Positions 34,101 through 41,991 are shown, counted from the stretch's first letter. The stretch: DNA of 64,000 nt from an uncultured Bacteroidales bacterium (GCA_902785925.1 CADAAI010000007.1:1-64000), one strand, 5' to 3'. Translations and numbers: made by a program. Notes: a model not told the origin generated them from the letters alone.

Positions 34101-35592
34101 CGATTCCAAGAGCATCAAGGTAACTGTTACCGAGGTGCTGGCAAGCGACAAGAAGAACTTCGGTACTGAGCTTGCTCAGTATCTAACTCGACTTGCAATG
34201 AGCGTCAAGAGCGTGAACGTTAAGTGGAGGCAGACCCAGTCGTTGTCGATTCCGCAGTTTGTTCCCAACATCGGTGACATTTTCGGTCAGAATACTCATT
34301 ACGACGTGATGGCGCCAGGTCTTGACTTCGCCTTTGGTTTCGTGGGTCAGGACTATATCGAGAAGGCAAAGAGTCGTGGATGGTTGCTTGGTGACTCCAC
34401 TCAGACCTCGCCTGCTATCTTCTCTAAGACTCAGGAGTTCAATGCCGAGGTGGTGGTAGAGCCCATTACAGGTCTCAAGATAACTCTCAATGGCAATCGA
34501 ACCGACAACCGCACCAACCAGATTCAGTTCATGTATGATGATGTGGGCGTGCTATACTCGGGTTCTTACACCAAGACACACATTGCCATTGCAACGGCTC
34601 TGCGTGGAGTGAGTGTCGATAACGAGTACTTTAGCACGGCGTTCGACAAGTTCTTGCAGAACATCCCCATTGTTGCTAGCCGTATCGAGCAGAAGTATAT
34701 AGGTGTCAATTATCCAAATCGTGGCTTCTTGCGTGGCACTGGATATGCCGAAACGCCATTCAATCCCGAGAATGGTTCGGTTAACCCTGCTGGTAGTGAC
34801 GTGATGATTCCGGCATTCATGGCGGCCTATTCGGGTAAGGATGCCGCTAAGGTGGATCTTAACCCATTCCCAGGTCTAAAGAGCATTTTGCCAAACTGGC
34901 GCGTGACCTACGACGGTCTGTCGCGCATCCCTGCCGTGAAGAAGGTTCTTAAGAATCTCACGCTCACTCATGCTTATCAATGTACCTACTCGGTGGGTAA
35001 CTTTACTAGCTATACCGATTGGATTTCGGTAGGTGAGGGACTTGGTTTCACTCAGGACGCTCTTACAAACAATCCAATCCCCAATTCACCTTATAACATC
35101 TCGTCGGTAACTATAACCGAGAAATTCGCACCACTCATTGGTATCAACGCAACTCTGAAGAATGATTTGAGTATCAACTTCGAGTATCGTGATGCCCGTA
35201 CGTTGGCGCTTAATATTTCGTCGCTGCAGCTGGTTGAGACACTGCAGAAGTCGTTTGTGCTGGGTGCAAGCTATAAGATTGCTAACTTTAATTCGGTGCT
35301 CAAGATTAAGAAGAAGCAGCAAGGTGTGAACAATGATCTCACGCTCAACTTCAACATGCAGCTCAACAATAATACGGCACTCATCCGTAAGATAGATGTC
35401 AACACCACGCAGGCTACTAGCGGCACACGCACGCTGGGTATCAATTTCTCGGCAAACTATGTTATGAGCAAGCGCATAACTCTGGGTGCCTACTTCGACC
35501 ACCAGGTCAATACGCCTCTTGTATCGTCGACGGCTTACCCAACTACCAATACAAACTACGGTATCTCAATTAACGTGTCACTTACTAAATAA
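28108..35592 (+). CDS. sprA: SprA, outer-membrane translocon of the type IX secretion system
   Basis: 2494 residues, the typical size of SprA/Sov, a 36-strand barrel that exports T9SS cargo and is needed for gliding in flavobacteria. The ATG at 28108 (MNFFNSGNTKKTL) is preferred to a TTG at 28099. A signal peptide ends near VNVAHA-Q. Recognisable segments: PFNFLDMQFGLGPLEKVFG and GSVQIKMGIKTNKTDNP near residues 155-210, QFGRLTATALVSQQNSES, and SSYIDDFESTQTGIDLRSP in the middle, all standard in the family. The C-terminal half is barrel strands ending NTNYGISINVSLTK. It is co-transcribed with ruvA. No other T9SS core gene is in the window. Confidence 0.94.
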   Translation: MNFFNSGNTKKTLTTLLLTVLISVVAVNVAHAQYNNSTLTPPPPVPDKSAVDKEQKKSSVKMRYQVHPTVPENYEDLREGEYAADLKNPSNIVTEAEYDYETGCYIIHTKVGDYDVVTPFILTAEEYNDLTLRESMMQYYRQKNSETAEEKKKNPFNFLDMQFGLGPLEKVFGPGGVQLKTQGSVQIKMGIKTNKTDNPALSMNAKRKTYFDFDQKIQATIQASVGDKMKFNMTYNTDATFEFDNKNLKLAYEGKEDEIIKNIEAGNVSMTTGSSLIRGGSALFGVKTKLQFGRLTATALVSQQNSESQTVNTRGGAQTTEFYITADKYDQNRHFFLSHFFRDNYDNWTEKLPLISSGINITRIEVWVTNKRGNFNESRNIMAFMDVAENEHIGNSHWQPTTSMANPTNTSNTLLDEIKTNYPEARFISQAATALSPLSAYGFEGGKDYEKIESARLLSNSEYKLNSSLGYISLNTALASDEVLAVAFQYTYMGKTYQVGEFASDVASTEQSLYVKMLKSTTINTQVPMWDLMMKNVYSLGAYQVQKSNFKLNIKYLNDTTGIELPYINEGNISGVPLLRVMNLDRLDANNNFNPDGRFDFIEGYTVTTSGGKVIFPVVEPFGSHLRKKIGNDAIANKYVYEELYTMQITEAQQVQDKNKFVLAGEYQSTNKNTISLNATNVPRGSVVVTAGGVTLTENSDYTVDYTMGTVTITNQSIIDAGTNVSVSLENQSTFSTQRKTLLGLDLDYAFNDNFHIGGTVMHYGEKNITEKVAIGNEIVNNTIWGARISYKSNFMWLTNLLNKIPTVNATAPSQVNFNGEFAQLLPHQSRTGSNAGSSYIDDFESTQTGIDLRSPYSWFLASTPYDNANDALFPEAALSNDVNYGKNRSLLSWYYIDRLFTQRNSSYVPGYIKNDLDQLSNPYVREIPYTEVFPGRELNYGEASTIQTLNLSFYPKERGPYNLDAENVDPDGNLLNPETRWGGIMRKIDNTDFVTNNVEYIKFWLLDPFLDESNPNREGGDFYINLGEISEDILKDGLKSYENGLPYLDNDADAVRETNWGRIPTKSSLTYAFETASGSRVRQDVGLNGLSTADEQTFESYQNYVNKLRSILPAETIAKMEEDQFSPINDPGGDNYHFYRGYDYDEQRLSILERYKHYNGTEGNSLAQEDAADGMYQSSRSVPDVEDINQDNTLNEYERYFQYKVSIRPEDLQVGRNYIIDKQESVQPTRNGEDQHVTWYQFCIPIKDYEKVIGSINDFSSIRFMRMFLTGFKETTHLRFATLELVRGEWRNYDYNLNGRADMPGSGTINVNTVNIEENASREPVNYVLPPGVTRIVDSGQSQITQLNEQSMQMMVEGLEAGDARGVYRNTNLDLRTYKRLQMFVHNEAFINDATNLKNGDISLFVRMGSDVKNNYYEYEIPLNVTPPGHYSNNSSSDRLAVWPNENMLDLDLDVLTAVKKNRNAEKMAGNPEVGYTRRYQEQDPNNPRNHVYVMGNPSLSKVRVMLIGVRNNTAGTTKDFIVWVDELRVTDFDSEGGWAAKASMTLNLSDIGVLNVGWHKETSGFGSVDQSMTQRRLDNYDQYNVAVQADMGRFVPEKVKLHAPVYFSYSNEKVTPKYNPLDEDILLKDALDACATDEQKDSIKSYSVRETVVKNFSISGLKFDVKSKNPMPWDPANFTFNYSFNKTHKSNPDYEYENTNDYRGSMQYAWNPYIKPFKPLDKAIDAKNKNMKFFREWEFRWLPNSIAFSTNISRYYYEQQTRNETDIDITLPVSVSKNFLWDRQFALSWNFTKSLNVSFNSQTTAHILEPIGQVNRKLFPDAYRDWRDSVWRSIKDLGTPWAYNQTFTASYKAPFSAIPILSFITANATYNATYRWDRGTEIAGIISGNNIANQSSLNIDTRLNMETFYGKVPYLKDVQKRFSSSSGGRDNKAGKKSEKKAKKFDRTFQLSNDTTTLVKHNMNVKKVRVTATTIDGKRYPVKFNVKDNNNIEILNRDSKSIKVTVTEVLASDKKNFGTELAQYLTRLAMSVKSVNVKWRQTQSLSIPQFVPNIGDIFGQNTHYDVMAPGLDFAFGFVGQDYIEKAKSRGWLLGDSTQTSPAIFSKTQEFNAEVVVEPITGLKITLNGNRTDNRTNQIQFMYDDVGVLYSGSYTKTHIAIATALRGVSVDNEYFSTAFDKFLQNIPIVASRIEQKYIGVNYPNRGFLRGTGYAETPFNPENGSVNPAGSDVMIPAFMAAYSGKDAAKVDLNPFPGLKSILPNWRVTYDGLSRIPAVKKVLKNLTLTHAYQCTYSVGNFTSYTDWISVGEGLGFTQDALTNNPIPNSPYNISSVTITEKFAPLIGINATLKNDLSINFEYRDARTLALNISSLQLVETLQKSFVLGASYKIANFNSVLKIKKKQQGVNNDLTLNFNMQLNNNTALIRKIDVNTTQATSGTRTLGINFSANYVMSKRITLGAYFDHQVNTPLVSSTAYPTTNTNYGISINVSLTK

Positions 35593-35765
35593 AGTTCTGT
35601 AAATTAGAATTTTCGGACTCATTTATCTAAATTATGCTGAGGGAATTAGTTCTTTTAGCATAATTTTATTTGTATGATATCTCAATAAAGTATAAAAACA
35701 TAAATTCCCAAGAAGTATTTTCTGCTTTTGTCACTAATTAGGGCATCTTTTTGAGATATTATTGC

Positions 35766-35773
35766 TAACTTTG
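35766..35773 (+). promoter_or_regulatory. -7 box of the serpin gene
   Basis: TAACTTTG, 40 nt before the ATG at 35814, in an AT-rich spacer of 221 nt that holds nothing else I can identify. Confidence 0.5.
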
Positions 35774-35813
35774 GGGCACACTATAATTATTTGCAACTTA
35801 AAACAAGAATGAT

Positions 35814-37076
35814 ATGAAAACATTGATTTTCCGTATCCTGATTATAATTTTTGTCGCGACTTGCTCGCTTGGGGCATGTGCTGGCGAGTCTTCTAGAGTA
35901 AGGACTCACAGGGATGTAAAACATAAGCAGCAAAATAAGACTGGTGTAAATTCGCAGGTGACAAAGAGCGATAAGCCCTTTGTCTTGAACAGTGGCGACA
36001 AGCTCTGCGTTGATAAGGCTAATGAGCTGGCATTCATTCTCTTGAAAAAGCAGTCAGCGAAGGAACCTTTCAAGAGTTTTACTTTCTCGCCGTTGAGCGT
36101 GAGCTATGCGCTTGCTATGGCTAGTAACGGTGCTGGTGGTGATACTCTCAAGGAGATAGAAGAGTTGGTTGGCCCATCGTCAGCAGCAAATGCTTTTTAC
36201 AGTCGGTATGTCGCTCATTTCGCGCCTTCAATCGTGATGAGCAACTATCTTGCGATGAATAATCGGTTTGTAATTAATCAGGGTTACATTAAGGCGATTA
36301 CTGGTGTATATAACGCCCAGGTGAGCAATTTAGATTTCGGCACCGGCAAGGCCACTCAGCAACTTAACTACTGGATCAAACAGCAGTCGGGTGGCGAATT
36401 TGATAACATTATCAAGGAAACTCACCCCAACGAGATTATTTACCTTATCAATTACCTAAAATTCAAGGCGCTGTGGCAGAACCCTTTTGACAAGAGTTTC
36501 ACTTATGAAAAAGAGTTTATCAACGATGACGGTAGTACCATGCAGGTGTCCACAATGTTCAGGTATTTCCGTGAGCTGTACTATGAAGACAACACTTGCC
36601 AAGCAGTCTCAATGAAATATGACGACAGCGAGTTCAGTATGCTCGTCGTTTTGCCTAAAGATGTCAAAATCAACAAATTCTTGCTCGCGGTGGGTTCTAA
36701 GGAATTCAATCATATAATCTCTTGTCTGAGAACCACAGAAAGGATAGTTGACCTTAATTTGCCTCGTTTCTCTACCAACTGCAGTTTGAATATGCGTGAA
36801 GTGTTGGAAACCTTGATGCCAACGGCCTTTAACGACAATGCCGACTTCAGCCGTCTCAGTAAGGCGCATTCCTATATCAACCGCTTCACGCAAGACACTA
36901 AGATTACCGTCAACGAATTTGGCACCGAAACTAGTGGCGTGACGGTGCAGAGCAACATGTTTAAATCAATAAATCTGCCGTTCAATGCCAACCATCCCTT
37001 CCTCTATTTTATATACGACGAGACTACACATGCCATTCTCCAAGCAGGACAATTCTGTGGAGAGGGCTTTGATTAA
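35814..37076 (+). CDS. Serpin-family protease inhibitor, lipoprotein
   Basis: 420 residues. The signal peptide ends in a lipobox (SLGAC, Cys22), so the protein should be lipid-anchored and probably surface-exposed. A ~30-residue basic linker precedes a full serpin fold: SFTFSPLSVSYALAMASNGA (shutter), YLINYLKFKALWQNPFD, and the terminal HPFLYFIYDETTHAILQAGQF. The hinge NEFGTETSGVTV (367-378) has Thr at P14 and small residues after it, which fits an inhibitory serpin. Counting from the hinge gives P1 = Lys384 (Lys-Ser bond); counting back from the NHPF end gives Met382. Gut and oral Bacteroidales have related serpins, such as miropin of Tannerella. Confidence 0.93.
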   Translation: MKTLIFRILIIIFVATCSLGACAGESSRVRTHRDVKHKQQNKTGVNSQVTKSDKPFVLNSGDKLCVDKANELAFILLKKQSAKEPFKSFTFSPLSVSYALAMASNGAGGDTLKEIEELVGPSSAANAFYSRYVAHFAPSIVMSNYLAMNNRFVINQGYIKAITGVYNAQVSNLDFGTGKATQQLNYWIKQQSGGEFDNIIKETHPNEIIYLINYLKFKALWQNPFDKSFTYEKEFINDDGSTMQVSTMFRYFRELYYEDNTCQAVSMKYDDSEFSMLVVLPKDVKINKFLLAVGSKEFNHIISCLRTTERIVDLNLPRFSTNCSLNMREVLETLMPTAFNDNADFSRLSKAHSYINRFTQDTKITVNEFGTETSGVTVQSNMFKSINLPFNANHPFLYFIYDETTHAILQAGQFCGEGFD

Positions 37077-37215
37077 ATGAAAGGTACACGTAGTGTTAAT
37101 GAACATCATGGATCAATTTATGGGTAATTACCGTAAATTGTGTGAAAAGCAGCAATGTGAGTAATGCCGAAGTGAAAAAAGTATTGACTGGAGGCATAAT
37201 TTAGCAAATTGTTTG

Positions 37216-37223
37216 TATCTTTG
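37216..37223 (+). promoter_or_regulatory. -7 box of the 37245 gene
   Basis: TATCTTTG, 21 nt before the ATG at 37245. It excludes the longer frame from 37209. Confidence 0.6.
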
Positions 37224-37244
37224 CGCTGTGAAAACTGTTTTACT

Positions 37245-37625
37245 ATGGACTCTGATTTAAAGAAACGACTTGAAAAAGACGAGAATGGCTTGACTACCTA
37301 TGAGTATATAGCCAATAACATCAACAATTTTGACTTTGCTCAGGAAGTTGACGAGCTAGTTGACAATATTATAAGGGTTGACAAGACTGGGCAGTTTGTC
37401 GTGAGCACAGCCCGTTACCTCAATGCCATCGACAAAGATGGTTTTGCCCAGCAAATCGACCGTCTTATTAAGGCTGAGATAACTGTCGACCGCGAACGTG
37501 CCTATCTGGGAGTGCTTGCCACTTCGATTTGGGGCGACGATTACAAGGAACGCGCTGCATCCCTTGTTGCCAGCGATGACAATTTTCGCCGCGTCTACAA
37601 GCGTCTGTATCCCATTGGAATTTGA
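37245..37625 (+). CDS. Small protein of unknown function
   Basis: 126 residues beginning MDSDLKKRLEKDENGLTTYE. Predicted mostly helical, charged, with no signal peptide, no cysteine and no membrane segment, so cytosolic. Internal similarity between the segments FDFAQEVDELVDNIIRVDKTGQFVVSTARYL and KDGFAQQIDRLIKAEITVDRERAYLG suggests two related helical units (shown only as residues ~32-60 and ~65-90). I do not recognise the family. It has its own -7 box and lies 59 nt before the cyclophilin gene. Confidence 0.7.
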   Translation: MDSDLKKRLEKDENGLTTYEYIANNINNFDFAQEVDELVDNIIRVDKTGQFVVSTARYLNAIDKDGFAQQIDRLIKAEITVDRERAYLGVLATSIWGDDYKERAASLVASDDNFRRVYKRLYPIGI

Positions 37626-37684
37626 TAGCACATAGGCTTGATTAGGGATTAGGAAATAGTGATGTTTTTTTAGACTTAAAGATT

Positions 37685-38560
37685 ATGAAACAAAAGTATT
37701 TTTCTGTGTTGGTTGCTCTTGCAGCCGTTATGGCTCTGGCCTTTGGCGTGAAGGCAGGCAGTAGCAACGATGTGACAGCAAGTGAGAAACAAGATACTAT
37801 GAGCATAGAATTAAGCAATACTACGCGAGTGCTGCTCGAGACTACATTTGGCGAGATTGAGTTGGCACTCTACAACGAGACACCACAGCATCGTGACAAC
37901 TTCGTGAAACTTGTTAAAAGTGGCACCTACGACGGCGTTCTCTTCCACCGAGTTATTAAAGATTTCATGATACAGACTGGTGACCCCGATTCAAAGAATG
38001 CGACTTGCGATGCACTCTTAGGTGGCGGTGGGCCTGGCTATGATATCCCTGCCGAGATTGTTTATCCCAAACTCTTCCATAAGCGTGGCGCTTTGGCTGC
38101 AGCGCGTGAGGGCGATGAGACCAACCCTGAGCGTAAGAGTTCGGGTTCGCAGTTCTACATCGTGACTGGTCGTCTATTCTCGGAATATCAGCTTAACGTT
38201 ATGGCCGAGCGCATGCAGGAGCAGACCAAGGCAAAGATTTTCCAGACTCTTGCTCGTGAACGCATTGCTCAGATTGAGGCACTTCAGGCTACTGGCGATA
38301 CTGTCGCACTCAATAACTTGCAGAACGAGCTCATAAAGATTACTGAGAGCATGTATGCCGAGCATCCAGTGCAATTCACCAAGGCGCAGATTGATGCCTA
38401 CAGCACTATTGGTGGAACGCCACATCTCGATGGCGCCTACACAGTGTTTGGCGAGGTGGTGTCGGGCATGGACGTTGTCGATAAGATTCAAAACGTGACA
38501 ACTGGCAATGCCGATCGCCCTGTTGATGACGTGAGAATCATCAGCGCAAAGGTGCGATGA
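37685..38560 (+). CDS. Exported cyclophilin-type peptidyl-prolyl isomerase
   Basis: 291 residues with a signal peptide ending near GVKA. The cyclophilin core is complete: VLFHRVIKDFMIQTGDP with catalytic Arg, SSGSQFYIVTG, and HLDGAYTVFGEVVSGMDVVDKI. Between QFYIVTG and the last core part lies a helical insertion of about 80 residues (about 165-245) that cyclophilins of proteobacteria lack; shorter forms occur in Bacteroidota relatives. It assists folding in the periplasm. Its stop overlaps the start of the M16 peptidase gene by ATGA, so translation is coupled. Confidence 0.92.
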   Translation: MKQKYFSVLVALAAVMALAFGVKAGSSNDVTASEKQDTMSIELSNTTRVLLETTFGEIELALYNETPQHRDNFVKLVKSGTYDGVLFHRVIKDFMIQTGDPDSKNATCDALLGGGGPGYDIPAEIVYPKLFHKRGALAAAREGDETNPERKSSGSQFYIVTGRLFSEYQLNVMAERMQEQTKAKIFQTLARERIAQIEALQATGDTVALNNLQNELIKITESMYAEHPVQFTKAQIDAYSTIGGTPHLDGAYTVFGEVVSGMDVVDKIQNVTTGNADRPVDDVRIISAKVR

Positions 38561-39795
38561 TACAGTTCAGCACTCACAGGCTCAAGAACGGGCTTACATT
38601 GATTCACCACCACGTTGCAAACACTAGCATGGTGGCGGTGAACTTGTTATATGATGTGGGCTCGAGCGATGAAAACTCTGCAAAAACTGGTCTGGCTCAT
38701 CTTATGGAGCACCTGATGTTCTCGGGAACGAAGCATGTGGCGAAGTTTGACGAGATGCTGCAGCAGGCCGGTGGCGACAGCAATGCTTGGACAAGCATAG
38801 ATGTAACTAACTACTACGACATACTTCCAAGTCAAAACTTGGAAACGGCGTTGTGGCTAGAGAGCGAGCGACTATTGAACCTTAACCTCACCGAGGAAAA
38901 CATTGAGGTGCAAAAATCGGTGGTGATTGAGGAGTTCAAGCAGCGTTATCTCAACCAGCCTTATGGCGATGTGCTACATCTCACACACGGGCAGGCATTT
39001 ACTGTGCATCCATACCGCTGGCCAACAATTGGACTTGACGTCGACACCATCAAGGGCTTCACTCGTGACGACATCACCTCATTTCACAATCGTTTCTATA
39101 ACGTTAGTAATGCGGTGATGTGCATTTCGGGAAATGTCGATTTCGACACAGCTGTTACGCTTGTTGAGAAATGGTTTGGTGACATTGAAGGCACCATCAT
39201 GCAGCCTCGTCAACTGCCTGATGAGCCAGTTCAGGACGCGCCTCGCTTCATGACTCAACACAGTGATGTGCCCAATAACATGATTTTCCGCACTTACCAC
39301 ATGTGCGATCGTGCCGGTGACTGCTATCAGGCCACTGATCTGGTGAGCGACATATTGGGTAATGGCATGTCTTCACGATTCTACCAACAACTGATACTGG
39401 CAACCGATATGTTTGCCGACATCGATGCCTCGGTGCTTGGCTCACGTGACCCAGGTCTATTCTATGTTAGGGCACGTCTTGCCGACGGTGTTGACTTCGA
39501 CGTTGCCAACAAAGCTATTGATTCGGTGCTCAGACGCCTGATAGACGAGGGTGCCACGCAGCACGAAATCGACAAGTGTGTCAATAAGTATTTGTCCAAC
39601 AAACTCTTCGAGAATGTGGGCTATGCCGAGAAAGCTGTGTCGTTGTGTAATCACCAGCTATTGTGGGGAGCAAGCGGCATCAACACCGAGAAAGATCGTT
39701 ACAAGGCAATAACCCCACGTGACATAGCAGAAGTGGCTTCAACGCTCTTTAATTCTAGCAACTGCTCGACCATTTACTATGGTCCTGACGCATAA
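38557..39795 (+). CDS. M16-family zinc peptidase
   Basis: 412 residues, an active-type single-chain M16B peptidase. The inverted zinc motif HLMEH (in GLAHLMEHLMFSGTKH, near residue 47) and the third ligand Glu in SVVIEEFKQR about 76 residues later are both present. The second, inactive half carries the usual GNVDFDTAVTLVEKWFGDI and SSRFYQQL segments. No signal peptide, so it is likely cytosolic. Coupled by ATGA overlap to an exported cyclophilin, an odd pairing of compartments. M16 enzymes degrade short unfolded peptides. Confidence 0.93.
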   Translation: MIQFSTHRLKNGLTLIHHHVANTSMVAVNLLYDVGSSDENSAKTGLAHLMEHLMFSGTKHVAKFDEMLQQAGGDSNAWTSIDVTNYYDILPSQNLETALWLESERLLNLNLTEENIEVQKSVVIEEFKQRYLNQPYGDVLHLTHGQAFTVHPYRWPTIGLDVDTIKGFTRDDITSFHNRFYNVSNAVMCISGNVDFDTAVTLVEKWFGDIEGTIMQPRQLPDEPVQDAPRFMTQHSDVPNNMIFRTYHMCDRAGDCYQATDLVSDILGNGMSSRFYQQLILATDMFADIDASVLGSRDPGLFYVRARLADGVDFDVANKAIDSVLRRLIDEGATQHEIDKCVNKYLSNKLFENVGYAEKAVSLCNHQLLWGASGINTEKDRYKAITPRDIAEVASTLFNSSNCSTIYYGPDA

Positions 39796-39828
39796 AGCTA
39801 GAAATATATGAGTTTTTATCATTTTTTC

Positions 39829-39868
39829 AAAAAAATGGGTGTTTGATGAAAAAAAACACTCATTTTTT
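39829..39868 (+). terminator. Terminator of the cyclophilin-M16 operon
   Basis: AATGGGTGTTT pairs with AAACACTCATT (one G-T pair) around a loop at 39845-39853, followed by seven T. It lies 35 nt after the M16 stop. Confidence 0.8.
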
Positions 39869-39890
39869 TCGCTGTTTCGTGAAAAAGCAG

Positions 39891-39898
39891 TATTTTTG
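39891..39898 (+). promoter_or_regulatory. -7 box of the DUF349 gene
   Basis: TATTTTTG, 50 nt before the ATG at 39949; no clear -33 element. Confidence 0.45.
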
Positions 39899-39948
39899 GG
39901 GTTCAATAAATGTTAGGTAATATTATACCTTTATAAAATTTTTTTATT

Positions 39949-41991
39949 ATGGTAACGCGTGAAATGTCTGAATCGATGGAAAACATTGAGAAAGACCAAA
40001 CTCTGAATGCTGAGACTGAGGCTGTTAATGCCCCAGAGACAGTTGAAAACAAATCTACTGAGGAAAAAGCCGAAGTAGCAGTTGAGAATCAAGTTGAGAA
40101 CCAGGAAGTTACTCTCGAGGTTAAGGAAGCGCCGGTTGAGGAGCCTGAAGCTGAGGAACCTGAAGCTGAGGAACCTGAAGCTGAGGAACCTGAAGCTGAG
40201 GAACCTGAAGCTGAGGAACCTGAAGCTGAGGAACCTGTAGCCGAAGAGCCTGTTGCCGAGGAGCCTGCAGCCGAAGAGTTGGAGAAGGTGGATTATTCTT
40301 CTCTCGACAAGAGTCAGCTTGTGGCCGAACTTGAGAAACTGCTTGCTTTGCCGGTAGAAAGTGTTAAGGACCGAGTAGCTCAAATCAAGGCCGCCTTCTT
40401 TGCCCTGCGTAAGGAAGAAATAGCTGCCGAGAAAGCCGAGTTTGTTGCTGCAGGCAACGACGAGGCGGCATTTGCCGTTGTTGAAGATGATGTCGAGAAG
40501 AGAATAAAAGAGCTGCTGGGTGAGTTTAAAGAGAAGCGTGCCGAGTTTAACGCCGAACAAGACGCCGTTAAGCAAGAAAACCTTGAGAAGAAACTAAAAA
40601 TCATCGAGGAGATAAACACTATATCTAAAGATACCGATAATATCAACCGTCAGTTCTCTCGCGTGCAGCAATTGCAGCAAGAGTTCAAGTCGATAGGCGA
40701 AGTTCCCTCAACAAGCACTACCGAGGTTTGGAAATCTTATCAGCAGGCTATCGAGAACTTCTACGACTTGCTCAAGATTAACAAAGAACTTCGTGACTAC
40801 GACTTTAAGAAAAACTTAGAAATTAAGCAGCAGTTATGCGAGGAGGCTGAGGCTCTTGATGAGGAGAACGATGTGATTGGCGCCTTCAAGAAATTGCAGG
40901 CACTGCACGACAAGTGGCGTGAGACAGGCCCTGTTGCCAAGGATATTCGCGAACAGCTCTGGGCTCGTTTCAAAGCTGCCTCATCGGTTATCAACAAGAA
41001 GCATCAAGCTTTCTTTGAGGAGCGCAAAGCTAGTGAAAAGGAGAATGCCGACGCCAAGACCGCTCTGTGTGAGGCTATAGAGAAAATCGAGACCGAAGGC
41101 CTCAAGACCTATGCGGCATGGGAAGAGGTGACTAAGCAGATTATTGGTCTGCAGGAAGAGTGGAAGAAGCTGGGCTTTGCTTCGCGCAAGGTGAACACCG
41201 CATTGTTTACACGTTTCCGTAAGTCGTGCGATGAGTTCTTCGCTGCCAAAGCGGCTTTCTTCAAACAGATGAAGGAAGAACTTGCCGACAATCTAGCCAA
41301 GAAGACTGCTCTGTGCGAAAAGGCTGAAGCACTCAAGGAGTCGACCGAGTGGAAGGCCACAACCGATGCTCTCATTGCTCTTCAGAAGGAGTGGAAGACC
41401 ATTGGTCCAGTAGTGAAGAAGCACAGCGACGCAGTGTGGAAGCGCTTCATTGGCGCTTGTGACTATTTCTTCGAGCAAAAGAAGAAACAGACGTCAAGCC
41501 AGCGTTCGGTAGAGCACGACAATCTCAAGGCCAAGAAAGAGGTTATTGCACAAATCAATGCCATTCTCAATGCCGAGGAAGAAGCCGAGGATGCACCTCA
41601 GCAGATTCGCGACTTGATGTCGAAGTGGCAGTCAATTGGCCATGTGCCCTACAAGGAGAAAGATAAAATCTATGCTCAATATAAGGAGGCTATCGACAAG
41701 GCTTTTGAGAAGTTTGACATGAAAGCTGTGAGAGCACGCCTGACTAACTTTGAAAACTCGATTAGCCAGTCGGGCAGCGACAAGGTTTATCACGAGCGTG
41801 AGCGACTGGTTCGTGCCTATGAGCAGAAGTGTAACGAGCTCAAGACCTATGAGAACAATATGGGCTTCTTTACTGCACGTTCTAAGGATGGTAACACCAT
41901 TGTTAAGGAGCTTGAGCGCAAGATCTCCAATCTCAAGGATGAGATAGCACTTCTTGAGCAGAAGATTAAAATTATTGACGAAAAAATTTAA
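39949..41991 (+). CDS. DUF349-repeat protein with acidic Pro/Glu tandem repeat
   Basis: 680 residues. The first ~110 are acidic and disordered and include nine copies of a five-residue unit (PEAEE, later PVAEE/PAAEE; residues ~64-110). The rest is a series of DUF349 three-helix repeats, recognised by repeated W-x-x-I/T-G-P/F patterns: SIGEVP, WRETGPVAKD, WKKLGFASRKV, WKTIGPVVKKHSD and WQSIGHVPYKEKD. The C-terminus is a coiled coil ending EIALLEQKIKIIDEKI. DUF349 proteins are widespread in Bacteroidota and actinobacteria, with no settled function. An alternative start is the ATG at 39964. Confidence 0.85.
   Translation: MVTREMSESMENIEKDQTLNAETEAVNAPETVENKSTEEKAEVAVENQVENQEVTLEVKEAPVEEPEAEEPEAEEPEAEEPEAEEPEAEEPEAEEPVAEEPVAEEPAAEELEKVDYSSLDKSQLVAELEKLLALPVESVKDRVAQIKAAFFALRKEEIAAEKAEFVAAGNDEAAFAVVEDDVEKRIKELLGEFKEKRAEFNAEQDAVKQENLEKKLKIIEEINTISKDTDNINRQFSRVQQLQQEFKSIGEVPSTSTTEVWKSYQQAIENFYDLLKINKELRDYDFKKNLEIKQQLCEEAEALDEENDVIGAFKKLQALHDKWRETGPVAKDIREQLWARFKAASSVINKKHQAFFEERKASEKENADAKTALCEAIEKIETEGLKTYAAWEEVTKQIIGLQEEWKKLGFASRKVNTALFTRFRKSCDEFFAAKAAFFKQMKEELADNLAKKTALCEKAEALKESTEWKATTDALIALQKEWKTIGPVVKKHSDAVWKRFIGACDYFFEQKKKQTSSQRSVEHDNLKAKKEVIAQINAILNAEEEAEDAPQQIRDLMSKWQSIGHVPYKEKDKIYAQYKEAIDKAFEKFDMKAVRARLTNFENSISQSGSDKVYHERERLVRAYEQKCNELKTYENNMGFFTARSKDGNTIVKELERKISNLKDEIALLEQKIKIIDEKI
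40141..40275 (+). repeat. 15-bp in-frame tandem repeat, about 9 copies
   Basis: The unit GAACCTGAAGCTGAG is repeated; units 2-6 are identical, the first differs by one base and the last three are diverged. Each unit encodes Glu-Pro-Glu-Ala-Glu. As 15 is a multiple of 3, copy changes keep the DUF349 reading frame. Confidence 0.92.

Noticed and set aside
39931..40575. Minus-strand frame rich in Arg-Phe-Leu-Ser repeats
   Set aside because: Produced by the 15-bp repeat of the DUF349 gene read on the other strand.
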